A stretch of 64,000 bases of DNA from Jaltomata sinuosa (Eukaryota; Streptophyta; Magnoliopsida; Solanales; Solanaceae): assembly GCA_003996215.1 (NCBI GenBank), contig QJPP01001947.1, positions 310,001-374,000 on the forward strand, in the 5' to 3' direction. The notes under the pieces are model-generated. The model did not search any database. It was not told the DNA's origin and was given only the letters and a program-made list of their open reading frames with translations. Below, piece by piece: positions 1-10,865 of the stretch; position 1 is the stretch's first letter; each line of letters begins with the position of its first letter. A program made the position numbers and the translations under genes.

Positions 1-314
1 TGGCTAAAGAAATAGCCAGGTAATAAGTGTGGTGACTTTGAAGACTATAGTTAAGGAAGTCTATAATGCAAGAATATGTTGCTCAATGTATGATAAGAAT
101 GAAGATGCTTCAACAAAGATCAAAATTTCTACTACAGTCTTATGGCATGAATGTATCAATAGATATTCGTCAATTTAGTGGTGAAGGATTAGTAGATCGG
201 GTAATAGGACATATTTCTAAGCATAAGAAAGAATTTTATATGACAAGGTTTGGAGTGGTATGACTAGTTTTGCGGTTCTTATGAAGAGTATGTTTTCCAC
301 CTTGTGAGATGGCA
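1..314. other. Unassigned flank left of element A
   Basis: No recognisable domain, LTR end or primer site. A 65-codon open frame on the plus strand (66-263) has no motif I recognise and is probably chance. The stretch abuts the exact terminus of element A at 315. It does not match the E-family LTR sequence found on A's other side, so the two flanks of A are not the two halves of one target site. Confidence 0.5.
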
Positions 315-2318
315 TGTCACGCCTCGAGACTACCTCTATGCATAACACGAGACCATAAGTTACCCAAGTTAACCCTTTGTCATGGCATACTCAGTTCAAT
401 ACAGGGAACATAGAGGAAGCATACTAAAAGAAGATAGACAACCATAACTTAAATAGAAACAAGGTCTAAGAAATACCAAATCCAAACACAAATTACAAGT
501 CTAGCTATGTCTGAAGCCTCTAACATGTCATAAGAGTTGATGGAACAAGACCCCAACTAACTCAAAAATCTAAAAGAAAGACATGATAGAAATAAGTAGA
601 CTGATACTAGTCCTCGATAGATGAGGACTCACCAACATAATCTAGATATCCGATGTCATTTAGCCACAAGCCTAATGAAGAGGGACTGAATCTGAATCAT
701 CAAGACGATGCAATGCAAGATATGCGTCAGTATTATAGGATGTACTGAATATGTGAGATATGCATAAACATGGTAAATGCATACTTAAAATAAAATTTAA
801 ACTGAGTTCACGCATAAAAGATATCATAAGTAAATCTCATAGTTTAAAGCCTAAAACATGAAATAGAATAGCATAAGTCTTAAATCTTCATACGTGAGTT
901 TCTCTTAATTGAAATAAATCATCATGAGCTACATAGAGTCTAGTGTCATACACCCACCCTGAAAAAGGTTGTCCTAACTGGCCAAGGTTATAACCTTATC
1001 ATACCAGGATCATGTCATAAGCCACAGAGGACAACTTACGATGGCAACATAGTTTTGGACTTGGGTAATCGAACCCTCATCGCTAGGTGCTAAATACTAC
1101 TCTCAAAACATACATATAACTCACTTATACTTGTGACATATCTAATGCCAAATCTTATTTGAAAAGTATAAGGACATATCTAATGTCATGCAATTAACAT
1201 ATCTAAGGTAGACATATCTAGATTCAAAACTTTTCATAAAATATAGGGACATATCTAATGTCATGCAATTCATACCTAAAAGCCTTAAAGTGTAGCATAT
1301 CCATGGTTCAAAACATACTTTCCTTTCTAAAATTGTGACTTGAAGCATTGGGCATGCAATTTCATAATACATAAGGTCATGTTATCTAAACATGCCAATT
1401 TTCACTTGAAATCATGCAATTCAATGGGATTATGCTAGAAATCATCTTTAATGCATGTGATTTTAAAATCAATTATGGAACCTCAAATAAATCATAGATA
1501 AATAATGAGAAACCATGAATTGATACTTTAAAATTAAATACATAAGTTTTCCCCAAATTGGGTAAGAACCCTAATTTAACAAATTGATATATCAAAGTAA
1601 ATGATTGGGGTTTTGGGCATAAGAGTGAAAGAACTCCCTGATTGAATACCCAGATACCTTATTGAAGCTAGTTTGATTTTAAGATGAAAAGAAATGGAGG
1701 TTTGATCTTGGAGCTTGAGACTTGGAGCTTAAAGGAGTTCTTTTTCTCTTTTTGTAGATAAATGAGGAATAATGAAATACTTAAGCTAAATGGGGTAGAA
1801 ACCCTACTAAAAATGATCAAAATAACCTCACTTAGGAGTTAAAAGGGTGAGTAGTTAAAAAAATACCCCTGGGATTTAATTAGAGAAAAGTTGATTAAAA
1901 TCTTGGCTTCAGGTTCCACAGGTCCTTCCTACGGACCATAGAAGGAACCACGGTTCGTGGAATGGACTCGTGGTTCTTGAGCCTATAATTCAAGCTGAAG
2001 AAAAGTTTCTACAGTTTAACAGGACAACTCATGGAAACTTTCACAAGTCATAGAACCAACTCGTGGTTCCTAAGGAATAGACTGCCCTCAATCTGAGTTC
2101 CACTGGTGGTCTCCATAACCCATGAAACTAATCACGACCCGTGGACTCCATTCGTGGTTCTTAGACCAGAGATAGGAGCTGGAAAATTGGCTTCACAATT
2201 TACTTCTACGACCCATGATTCCTTCCATGATAAGTGGACTTGACTCATGATTCCTGGAAGTTTCAAAATTTTCAGAGTTCTTAAGTTTAAAAGCTGAATC
2301 AAATTATGGGGTGTTACA
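315..2318 (-). repeat. 3' LTR of element A
   Basis: On the plus strand it starts TGTCACGCC at 315 and ends GTGTTACA at 2318, matching the second LTR at 7498-9561. The U3 end (about 1900-2290 in plus coordinates) is full of imperfect palindromes built on CCACGG/CCGTGG and CATGGTTC. No open frame inside has a recognisable domain. Confidence 0.9.
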
Positions 2319-2333
2319 ATACTCCCCCTTGGG
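2319..2333 (-). other. Polypurine tract of element A
   Basis: On the minus strand GATCCCAAGGGGGAGTAT sits directly upstream of the 3' LTR. This purine run is the expected primer for second-strand DNA synthesis. Just upstream is the CATTCGAGGATGAATGATCCC block shared by the other Tekay-type copies here. Confidence 0.85.
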
Positions 2334-2550
2334 ATCATTCATCCTCGAATGAATATTAAACAAGGAAAATTGAAGAGAAAATAGCCCAACCAAGCAATAA
2401 GACATGAAACTCAAAGGTAAATATGAAAACTGAGCTTTTCAACTTTAAACATGATAGAACTAACTTCGGAAAACATGAATGCATGCTAGGATCATGAGAG
2501 AAACTGATGAAATAGAATCAGAGGAACATACTAAGGAGGAAACTATTACC

Positions 2551-3870
2551 TCAAGCTAAAATAGAATTGGAAGGAAAGAGATGAGGGTACTTGGCATTCA
2601 TGGCTGCTTCTTCTTCCCAAGTAGCTCCCTTAACTAGTTGATTTCTCCAAAGGACCTTCACCGAAGCAACTTCCTTTTTATTATCCTCTTAATATGATCA
2701 TCAAGAATCTCCACAGGAACTTTCTCATAAGTAAGGATATCCTTCACACTAACATCCTCCAAAGGAAAAATCAAGGTTGTATCACCAACACACTTCTTCA
2801 AAAGAAACATGGAAAATCGGATGAACCGATTCTAAATCTGATGGCAAATCCAACTCATCAGCAATACTACTAACTTTCCTCAGAATTTGATAAGGACCCA
2901 CATACCGGGGACTAAGTTTCCCTTTCTTACCAAACCTCATCACACCTTTCATGGGTGACACCTTTAGAAATACCCAATAATCAACCTCAAACTCAAACTC
3001 TCTGCTCCTTACATCTGCATATGATTTCTGTCGACTCTGAGCTGACTTTAACCTCTACCTCATGATGTGAACCTTTTCCATAGTCTCATGAACTAAATTT
3101 GGACCAATCAAAGCTGCCTCACCTACCTCAAACCAACCAATAGGAGATCTATACCTCCGCCCATAAAGTGCCTTATAAGGAGCCATCTGGATGCTAGAAT
3201 GAAAACTTTTGTTATAGGTAAACTCGATAAGAGATAAGTGATCATCCAACCTACCTTTGAAATCAATCACTCAAGCTCTCAACTTATCCTCCAGAGACTG
3301 AATAGTACACTGTACCTGGACATCAGTCTGAGAGTGAAAACATATGCTAAGCTTAACCTGAGTACCAAGACCTTTCTGGAATAACTTCCAAAATTAAGAT
3401 GTAAACTGAGTACCCTTATCTGAAATAATGGACAATGGAACACCATGCAATCTAACTATCTCCCGTATGTTGAGTCTGGCATAATCCTCTACTGAATCCA
3501 TAGTCTTAATAGCCAAGAAGTGGGATGACTTAGTCATCCAGTTGACAATCACCCAAATAGAATCATGTTGCCTATGAGTACGAGGCAAACCAATAATGAA
3601 ATCCAAATTGATCTCTTCCCACTTCTAGGTAGGAAGATCAATATCTTGAGTCATACCACCCAATTGTTGATGCTCTAGCTTCACATATTGAAAGTTGGGA
3701 TACTTAGACATAAAACCTGCTATGTCCCTCTTCATGCCATTCCACCAATAGATATCCCGTAGGTCACGGTACATCTTAGTGGTATCGGGTTGAATATAAT
3801 ACCTAGATCTATGGTTGATCCTCTGTCAAAATCCACTGTCTCAACCCATCTATGTCAGGAACACACAATC
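2551..3870 (-). pseudogene. Integrase and chromodomain of element A, broken
   Basis: Reading from 3870 down to the TGA at 2551: remains of the zinc-binding N-terminus (3650-3850, with YRDL and YWWNGMKRDI), the catalytic core (3055-3640, with MDFIIGLP holding the first Asp and IISDKGTQFTS the second), a C-terminal KKGKLSPRYVGPY block, and the chromodomain (about 2590-2760, with LTYEKVPVEILD). The third catalytic acid is lost: where relatives read DGQAERTI, this copy reads DVQVQCTI, with Gln for Glu. The chromodomain is frameshifted midway. In this family the chromodomain is thought to steer integration to heterochromatin. The product would be inactive. Confidence 0.85.
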
Positions 3871-4062
3871 GCCCTGATAACAAAGCACACCATCTTCCCC
3901 TTGGGATAAAACCTCTACCCTTTGTTGATGGACTGGACCCTTCAACTGTTGAAAAATAGGATTATTGTCTTTCTTTTCTTTCACTTCAGCTACAAAAGAT
4001 GATTTGGAACCATTCTGAATAATAATACCACCTTTGGTCAAATCCATAAGGCAAACTCCTAA

Positions 4063-5552
4063 TCAAGAAAGTCGATAAATATCCTTGGCCAATTCCTTCT
4101 TTCCTTTCTCAACCGAAGACACACTATCCATGGACAACCTACTAAGTGCATCTGCCACGACATTAGCCTTACCAGGATGGTAAAGAACACTTATAACATA
4201 ATCCTTAAGAAGCTCAAGCCATCTCCTTTGAAGAAGATTCAATTCCTTTTGAGTGAACACATACTGAAGACTCTGATGATCTGTGAACACATCCACATGA
4301 ACACCATACAAGTAATGTCTCCAAATCTTCAAAGAAAAAACTATGGTTGCTAACTCAAGATCATGAGTAGGGTAGTTCTTCTCATGAATCATAAGCTGCC
4401 TCAAAGCATAAGCAATCACTTTACTACACTGCATCAACACACAACCCAAACCAATCCTAGAAGCATTATAATACACCACAAAGTCATCTAGGCCCTCGAG
4501 TAGAGCCAACACTGGAGCTGTGGTCAATCTAGACTTAAATTCCTGAAAGTTCTTCTCACATAGATTAGACCATTGAAATTTAACCTTCTTCTGAGTCAAC
4601 CGAGTCAATGGGGCAGCAATGGAAGAAAACCCTTCCACAAATCTCCTGTAGTAACCAACCAAACCCAAAAGACTCCTAATATTAGATGGGGAAGTGGGTC
4701 TAGGTCAGTTCTTTACTGCCTCAATCTTTTGAGAATCAACTCGAATACCATCTCTAGTAACAATATGACGTAGAAAGGCAACAAACTGCATCCAAAACTC
4801 ACACTTTCCAAACTTAGATAATAACTATCGATCCTTGAGAGTTTGAAACACAACTCTCATATAGTCTGCATACTCCTCCTCACTCCAAGAATAGATAATA
4901 ATATCATCAATGAAAATAATCACAAACACATTCAGATACTATTTGAACACACGGTTCATCAAATCTATAAAGGCTGCAGGAGCATTCATTAAGCCAAAAG
5001 ACATAACCATAAATTCATAATGACCATACCATGTTCTGAAGGTTGTCTTCAAAATGTCACACTCTCTAACACGAAGCTGATGATAATTGGATCTAAGATT
5101 GATCTTGGAAAAGAAACTGGCACCCTGAAGCTGATCGAACAAGTCATCAATCCTAGGAGTGGGATATTTATTCTTGATTGTGACATTGTTCAACTGACAG
5201 TAATCGATACACATTCTGAGGGAACCATCTTTCTTTCGTACAAATAAAACTAGAGCACCCCAAGGAGAGATGCTGGGTCAAATAAAACCCTTTTCAAGGA
5301 GGTCTTTCAACTGATCTTTCAATTCCTTAAGCTCTACGAGACACATTCTATAGGGAGTAATATAGATAGGATTTGTATTTGGATGAAGATCTATTCCAAA
5401 ATTGATCTCCCACTCAGGAAGGACTCCGAGAAAATCTTTGGGAAATACTTCTAGCAACTCATTCACAATAGGAACAGACTGAGCAGATTGGGTTTCAGAC
5501 TCCATGTCTAGAACCTGAACTATATGATAAACATAACCCTTAGAAATCATCT
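4063..5552 (-). pseudogene. Reverse transcriptase and RNase H of element A, broken
   Basis: RT reads from 5552 downward: QLKDLLEKGFI, then MCIDYCQLNN (to 5214), the motif KINLRSNYHQL, FGLMNAPAAF, and the active-site box FIDDIIIYS near 4890. RNase H follows at 4063-4668 with GLVGYYRRFVEGFS, LEKNYPTHDLELAT-like sequence and VFTDHQSLQYVFTQ. Two catalytic positions are changed: RT motif A has Asn for Asp (KIN, where element B has KID), and RNase H has YYNAS where relatives have YCDAS. Several stops split the frame. The order and motifs leave no doubt about family. Confidence 0.9.
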
Positions 5553-5599
5553 TCCTAGCCTTAAGATAAGATATGGAATGACCCTTCGAGGATGGAGGA

Positions 5600-6010
5600 G
5601 TACCTTTCCACTCTAAGATAGGTTCATCTGGAAACTTAAAACTGACAACTCGAGTACGACAATCAATCGAGGCCTAATATGCATACAACCAATCCATACC
5701 AAGAATAATATCAAAATCAGTCATCTCCAACTCTACTAGATCCACTGAAGTGACTCTATGAAGCACTGAGATAGGTACATTTGGTAGATTCTTTTGTCTA
5801 GGACTGACTCACCAACAAGAGCAAAAACACAAAAGGATTCTAAGAGCTGATCAGGACAAATCTAAAACCTGCAAGCAACATAAGGGGTTACAAAAGATAA
5901 GGAGGCAACATGATCCAATAAAGCATACACATTGAGAGAGAAGACTTTCAACATACTAGTAACAATATCCCATGAACTCTCCTGATCCTGGCGTGAGGAC
6001 ATGACATAAA
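5600..6010 (-). pseudogene. Aspartic protease region of element A, broken
   Basis: The minus strand encodes VYALLDHVASLSFVTPYV near 5880-5960, the retropepsin active site. Element B has LDPGAS at the same place; here it is LDHVAS, so the Gly of the D-x-G motif is missing. Downstream is a degenerate block matching the TDFDVIL.MDWL motif of relatives. Stops interrupt the frame. It would have cut the Gag-Pol polyprotein. Confidence 0.75.
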
Positions 6011-6109
6011 GGCAGTTCTGGCGCTGACCACATGAACTAAAAGCAGTGCCCTGCTGGACTAGTCGACCACCTGGGGCTGCTGGATCAAATTGAGACCTAC
6101 TACCTCACT

Positions 6110-7130
6110 ACCCTCTTAGCTGAGGGTCAATCCTTAATCATGTGTTCAACCTGACCACATCTAAAACATCCCTCTCTACCAGCCAAACACTCATAGGGGT
6201 GGCTTCTACCACACTTGTTGAAAGAAGGGTAAGGAGTCCCCTTTGCAACACTCCCTTTTGAATAGGAACTAGATCCTCTACCAGTCAGATCATGATATGG
6301 CTTGGGGCCTGGGTAGGAGCACTAGCTAAAGAATGAATGAGTCCTGATGATTTCTTCTAAAACGAAGAGCGATGCCCACCTCCGGACCTATGATGGATAA
6401 AACCTGAACCCTCTCATCTAACCCTTTTGTTCTCCCTTTCCATCTCCCTCAACTTGTCTCCCTCGATATATTGGGCATGAGTCATAAGTCGAGAAATTTC
6501 TATGTCACCCAAAAGCATCACGAACCTGCACTCCTTCTTTAGCAAATCTGATACTCCATACACATACTTACTCATCTCATCCCACTGGTCAGCCACCATA
6601 GAAGGAACATACCTAGAAAGCTGGGTAAACTTCAACCCATACTCCTAAACCATCATGGAACCTTTCCTCAAATTCATGAATTCTTTAGCCTTAACTTGCC
6701 TCAACTCCCTCAGGAAGAACCTGTCAAGAAAAGCCTTCTCAAAACACTCCCAAGTCATAGGGATCATATCCCTATCCCTAGCATCTTTCCATTGAGTGAA
6801 ACAAATATGAGCCACGTCCTTGAGTTGATATGAAGGTAACCCAACACCCTCGACACCAATAACTTGCATCACACAAAAGATCTTCTTTACCTCATCCAAA
6901 AAGTTTTGTGGATCCTCACCAACTTTGTAACCCCAGAATTCAGGTGGGTTCATGCGAATGAAGTCTCAGACTCATCCCGCAACTCCACCTTTAGGGTGGA
7001 TGGGGATAGGAGCTTGCTGATTGGCCTGGGTAGCGATAGTCTGGGCTAGCATGTAAATAGCATTCTTGAACTCTGTATTTACGACCTCAGGGTTTGAAAT
7101 CAGAGGATTAGCATTGACCCGGTGAGGCAT
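6110..7130 (-). pseudogene. Gag of element A, broken
   Basis: The likely start is the ATG at 7130 (MPHRVNANP...), because the homologous Gag of element C begins MPRQVN; an upstream in-frame ATG at 7154 gives a non-conserved extension. The capsid-like retrotransposon Gag domain lies at 6414-6953 (MNPPEFWGYKVGEDPQNFL, then WECFEKAFLDRFFLRELRQ). Two stops lie near 6970. A zinc knuckle follows (CFRCGQVEHMIKD at about 6130-6170), but the codon for its last Cys is TGA. Gag would form the particle and bind the RNA. Confidence 0.8.
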
Positions 7131-7481
7131 CGGCGACCAAAAAGATCCGAGCAAATCTTCTAGATAGCCTTAGTTCTACTCTTTCTCTATTCTAAAATTA
7201 AAAATAGAAAAAAGAAAAAGAAGCCAATTTTCTTTCTATGGACCCCTTCCACCAGATTACTTCATTGACTGTAATTCTTTCAAAAAGATCTGAAATGCAT
7301 AAATATTAGGTTAGAGGAGTAATAGAGTTAAACTCTACCGCACGATATTGATCATGAAAGAAGTGAATTTTTTTCTAAGACAACTCATAGCTTCTCTTTC
7401 ATAAGTGTGGTATACTTCATACACATGAAAGAGACTCTACTTAATGCAGCTTTCAGACACCCAAGGACTCTTGAACTTGAT

Positions 7482-7493
7482 GCTCTGATATAA
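7482..7493 (-). other. Primer binding site of element A (Met-tRNA type)
   Basis: The minus strand reads TATATCAGAGCA four bases inside the 5' LTR. The plant initiator Met-tRNA primer site is TGGTATCAGAGC, so TATCAGAGC is kept and the first bases have drifted. Confidence 0.8.
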
Positions 7494-7497
7494 AGTT

Positions 7498-9561
7498 TGT
7501 CACGCCCTAAAGCTACCCCCTAGGCATAACATGGGACCCAAGACTGCAAGTTCCCCAAGTTAACCCTTGGCTAAAGCACAAATTATACAAACATAGATAA
7601 ACTTAATGGAAGAATAAAACTGAAGCGATAAATAGACTAAGTCATCAACAACTCAATCATAACATAACAGAATTAAAAACCCAAATATAGAATCTCTACT
7701 ATGTCTAAAAGCCTCTAAACTGAATAATGAGTTGCTGGAACAAGACCCTAGCTAACTCCAAATACAAAACAAAAACCAAAAGATAGACAACTAGTCCTAG
7801 TCCTCGAAGTATGAGGACTCACAACTCAGAGATGGGACACTGGCTAATCTCTAGCCATAAATCTGAGGATCCGAACAAAAATCTGCATCATCAAGAGGAT
7901 GCAGCACAAGATATATGTCAGTACTATAGGATATACTGAGTATGTGAGATATGGGAAATCTGAAGTAAACATTCTATACATACTTTAAAAACTGAAATCA
8001 TGCTATGCTAGTGAAATATGAAATGCAAAGGACTATATGCAATATCATAGGCAAAATATACTTAAAAATGATAAGTAATGACAAAACTTTTGAAATCTGA
8101 AAACAAAGAGCCAAAGCATTTAAATAACTGAAATTGTTTCTATGGGAGGTCCTCTAAACGACATAGACCATGTAATCAACATGGAATCCGATGTATCTGC
8201 CCCATCAAAAAGACCCAATATACCTTGCCAGGGTATAAAGGCATTACTAGCGTGATCACGGTGTTTGATGCCCATAGAGGTAACTTAAAAAATCTATGGT
8301 GGCACGTAGTTCTAGGATATACAAGGGGTACGCTCACCCAATCTAACTGGGTGCTCAATAATACTCTGAAACATACTTATAGCTCAACTTATACTTGTGA
8401 CATATCTAATGCCAAATCTGTTTGAAAAGCATATGGGTATATATAATACCATGAAATTCACATAGCTTAGGTAGACATATTTACAGGACAAACCTCTCAT
8501 AAACATAAAGACATATCCAATGTCATATAATTCATACTTCAAAATCCTTAAACCTTAGCATAGCCATAATTTAAAATATACTTTTCTTTCTAAATTCATA
8601 ACTTGAAGAATTAGGCATGCTATTTCATGATGATAGACGCCATGTTATCTAAACATGTCAATTTCGCTTGAAAATATGCAATTCAATGGAATCATGCTAG
8701 AATTCATTATCAAACATATGGTCTTTTAAAATCATGCAAGGAATCTTGATTAAAACATGGGTAATTAATTGGAAATCATGAATTGAGGCTTTAAAACAAA
8801 ACCCATAACTTTTCTCCAATTTTGGTAAGAACCCTAAATTGATAAACTCATAAATCAAAGTAAAAGTTTGTGGTTTTGGGAACAAGTGTAAAAGCAACCC
8901 ATGTTCAATATCCACATACCTTAATTAAAGCCAACCCAATGGAGAATGAGAAGAAATAGAGTCTTGAACTTGGAGCTTGAAGGAGTTCTTTCTCCTTTTG
9001 GAATAGAATTACTTAGAATGAGAAGAGTTTAGGCTATTGGGGGATAAAACCCTACTAAAATGGTCAAAAAACATCGCTTAGGAGTTAAAAAGGTGGGTAA
9101 TTACAAAAATACCCCTAGGATTTAATTTAGAAAAAGCTGTTAAAAGTCAGTTTCAGGAATCTCAGATGGATTCCATGAGTCGTATATTAAACTACGACTC
9201 ATGGTTTCAACTCGTGGTTCTTGGCCAACTCACCAGGCTACAGAAGAGACTCTACGAGTCAACAACATGGACGGTAGTTCAAATTATGGTCCGTAGACCA
9301 ATATGTGATTTTCAAGGGAAACAATCAACCCTCTGATCTGATTCCATGAGTAGATAGGATGGTCCGTGGTTTGAACCACAGTCCATAGAACCAACTCATA
9401 GTTCTTAGACTAGAGACTAAATCAGCAAGGACGAACCATGACTCTGTTCCACTGTTTGTGGTTCAAACCATGGTCTGTGGTTTGGACCTGTAGTTCTTGG
9501 AAAGTTCAAAATTCTCAAATTTTATATGTTTGATAGCTGGATTGAATTTCGAGGTGTTACA
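7498..9561 (-). repeat. 5' LTR of element A
   Basis: Plus-strand ends are TGTCACGCCC (7498) and GAGGTGTTACA (9561). It is clearly homologous to 315-2318 over its length but with many substitutions and indels, so the insertion is not recent. The right edge joins E-family LTR sequence at 9562. Confidence 0.9.
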
Positions 9562-9939
9562 GCACTAATACTACTCTTGCTATACTTTTTGGTATAGTAT
9601 GGTTGCAGGGTCAGTGATGTTTCTAGGTAAAGATAACGGTGATCTCTAGCAACTTCTACTCCTCTCTTTTCTATGGTAGGAGTCGTGTCTTATTTTACTT
9701 GAATTTTTTCTTTAGATTTCTTTTACCTATTTAGAATAGTTCCTAGGGAGGGTTTGTATTCAATTTTGTGAAGGATTTCTTTGTACTAATATTTATAAAG
9801 GGTTTTTCCACTATTAAAAAGGCTATTTCTTATGTTTTACTATTGATTTCTGCATTACCTATTAGATCGGGTGGTAAGGGTTCTTCTATCTAGGTGCTTA
9901 GAGTAGGTGCCTGTATGGCCCGGTAGTTGGGTCATGACA
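9562..9939 (+). repeat. 5' LTR of E1, 3' end only
   Basis: Matches the last part of the three full LTRs of this family, for example TACTCTTGCTATACCTTT near 13620, 19075 and 32365. It ends GGGTCATGACA at 9939. The upstream 2.7 kb of the LTR is absent from the window. Confidence 0.85.
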
Positions 9940-10865
9940 ATATGATATCAAAGCGTAAGTTATCAGTCTCCCAGTATAAGAGTAAATATCAAATAGAGTC
10001 TTGCGAATCGGTGAGTTGACATCCACATCTAATTTTTGGGAAGGTATGAAGCATTCTAGGAAATGGTTCCACTTTGTTCATTCCTTTCATGCAGTGTGTT
10101 ACTTGCTTGTATGGTATGAGCCCAATTGGTATGTCTTTATTCCAACTGGTATCTCAACAAGGTAGAAGGATGTCATTTGACTCCGGTAGAAATAACATAA
10201 GCAAGGGAAATTAGAATTGGGAAGGTTCCAATTGGTATCTAGCCTGAGAGGCTATGTAAAGGCATGGATGAATTGGCTAACAGTCATCCATGAGATGAAT
10301 AAAAGTTGATGAACCTGATTTGATTGAGTGTTGAATCTTGAGACTTGTGATTGTATGCATTGCATTTTTTGAATGACTACAAATGTATCGCGTTTAATTG
10401 CTTGAGTTACTTTGAAATTTGTGGTTAGTGGAGAGTCTTAACTTGGTTATATGTGATTGGTTAAAGGGTTAACTCTTATGTTATTTAACAAAAAAATTTG
10501 TGCTTAATTTTGGGCATGGACTTACTGTTGGTAAAAATGGTAAGGAAAATGATCATTTGTGACTGTGGGGAAACTCCAATTTCAGAACAGTCAGGATGGT
10601 TGGGAACCATGGAAAAAGCTAATCTTGTATAATAGTGGGAATATGATATTATGAACAAATTTTTGGTGTGTTTGATAACTATATTTAAGATAATATGGTG
10701 CTAAATTCTGAATTATGCATAGTTGGGGTTGGTCTTGAGTTTATGTTTAAGACCATAATGGAATTTCATGTGTTAATGTTGAAAACATGGAAAGGAAATA
10801 AGGGAATTTTGCAAACAATGATAAATTTTCTGGGCTTCTACTATTGGGGGTTTCCATAGAGGTAT
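9940..10865 (+). other. E1 internal region, left part, with primer binding site
   Basis: TGATATCAAAGC at 9943-9954 is a degenerate Met-tRNA primer site (TGGTATCAGAGC). The rest is non-coding and matches the first part of E2's internal region (14023 to about 15250). It stops at GGTAT (10861-10865), where E2 begins, and resumes at 19474. Confidence 0.8.

Larger units (their letters stand above)
315..9561 (-). mobile_element. Element A: Tekay/Del-type Ty3/gypsy retrotransposon, decayed
   Basis: Two related LTRs of about 2 kb (315-2318 and 7498-9561) in the same orientation enclose 5.2 kb. On the minus strand the interior reads Met-tRNA primer site, Gag, protease, RT, RNase H, integrase, chromodomain, polypurine tract. 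The LTRs have TG...CA ends (TGTAACACC...GGCGTGACA on the minus strand). The C-terminal chromodomain and long LTRs point to the Tekay/Del chromovirus lineage. No 5-bp target duplication is visible: TGGCA lies before 315 and GCACT after 9561. The right flank is E-family LTR and the left flank is not. All frames are interrupted. Confidence 0.9.
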
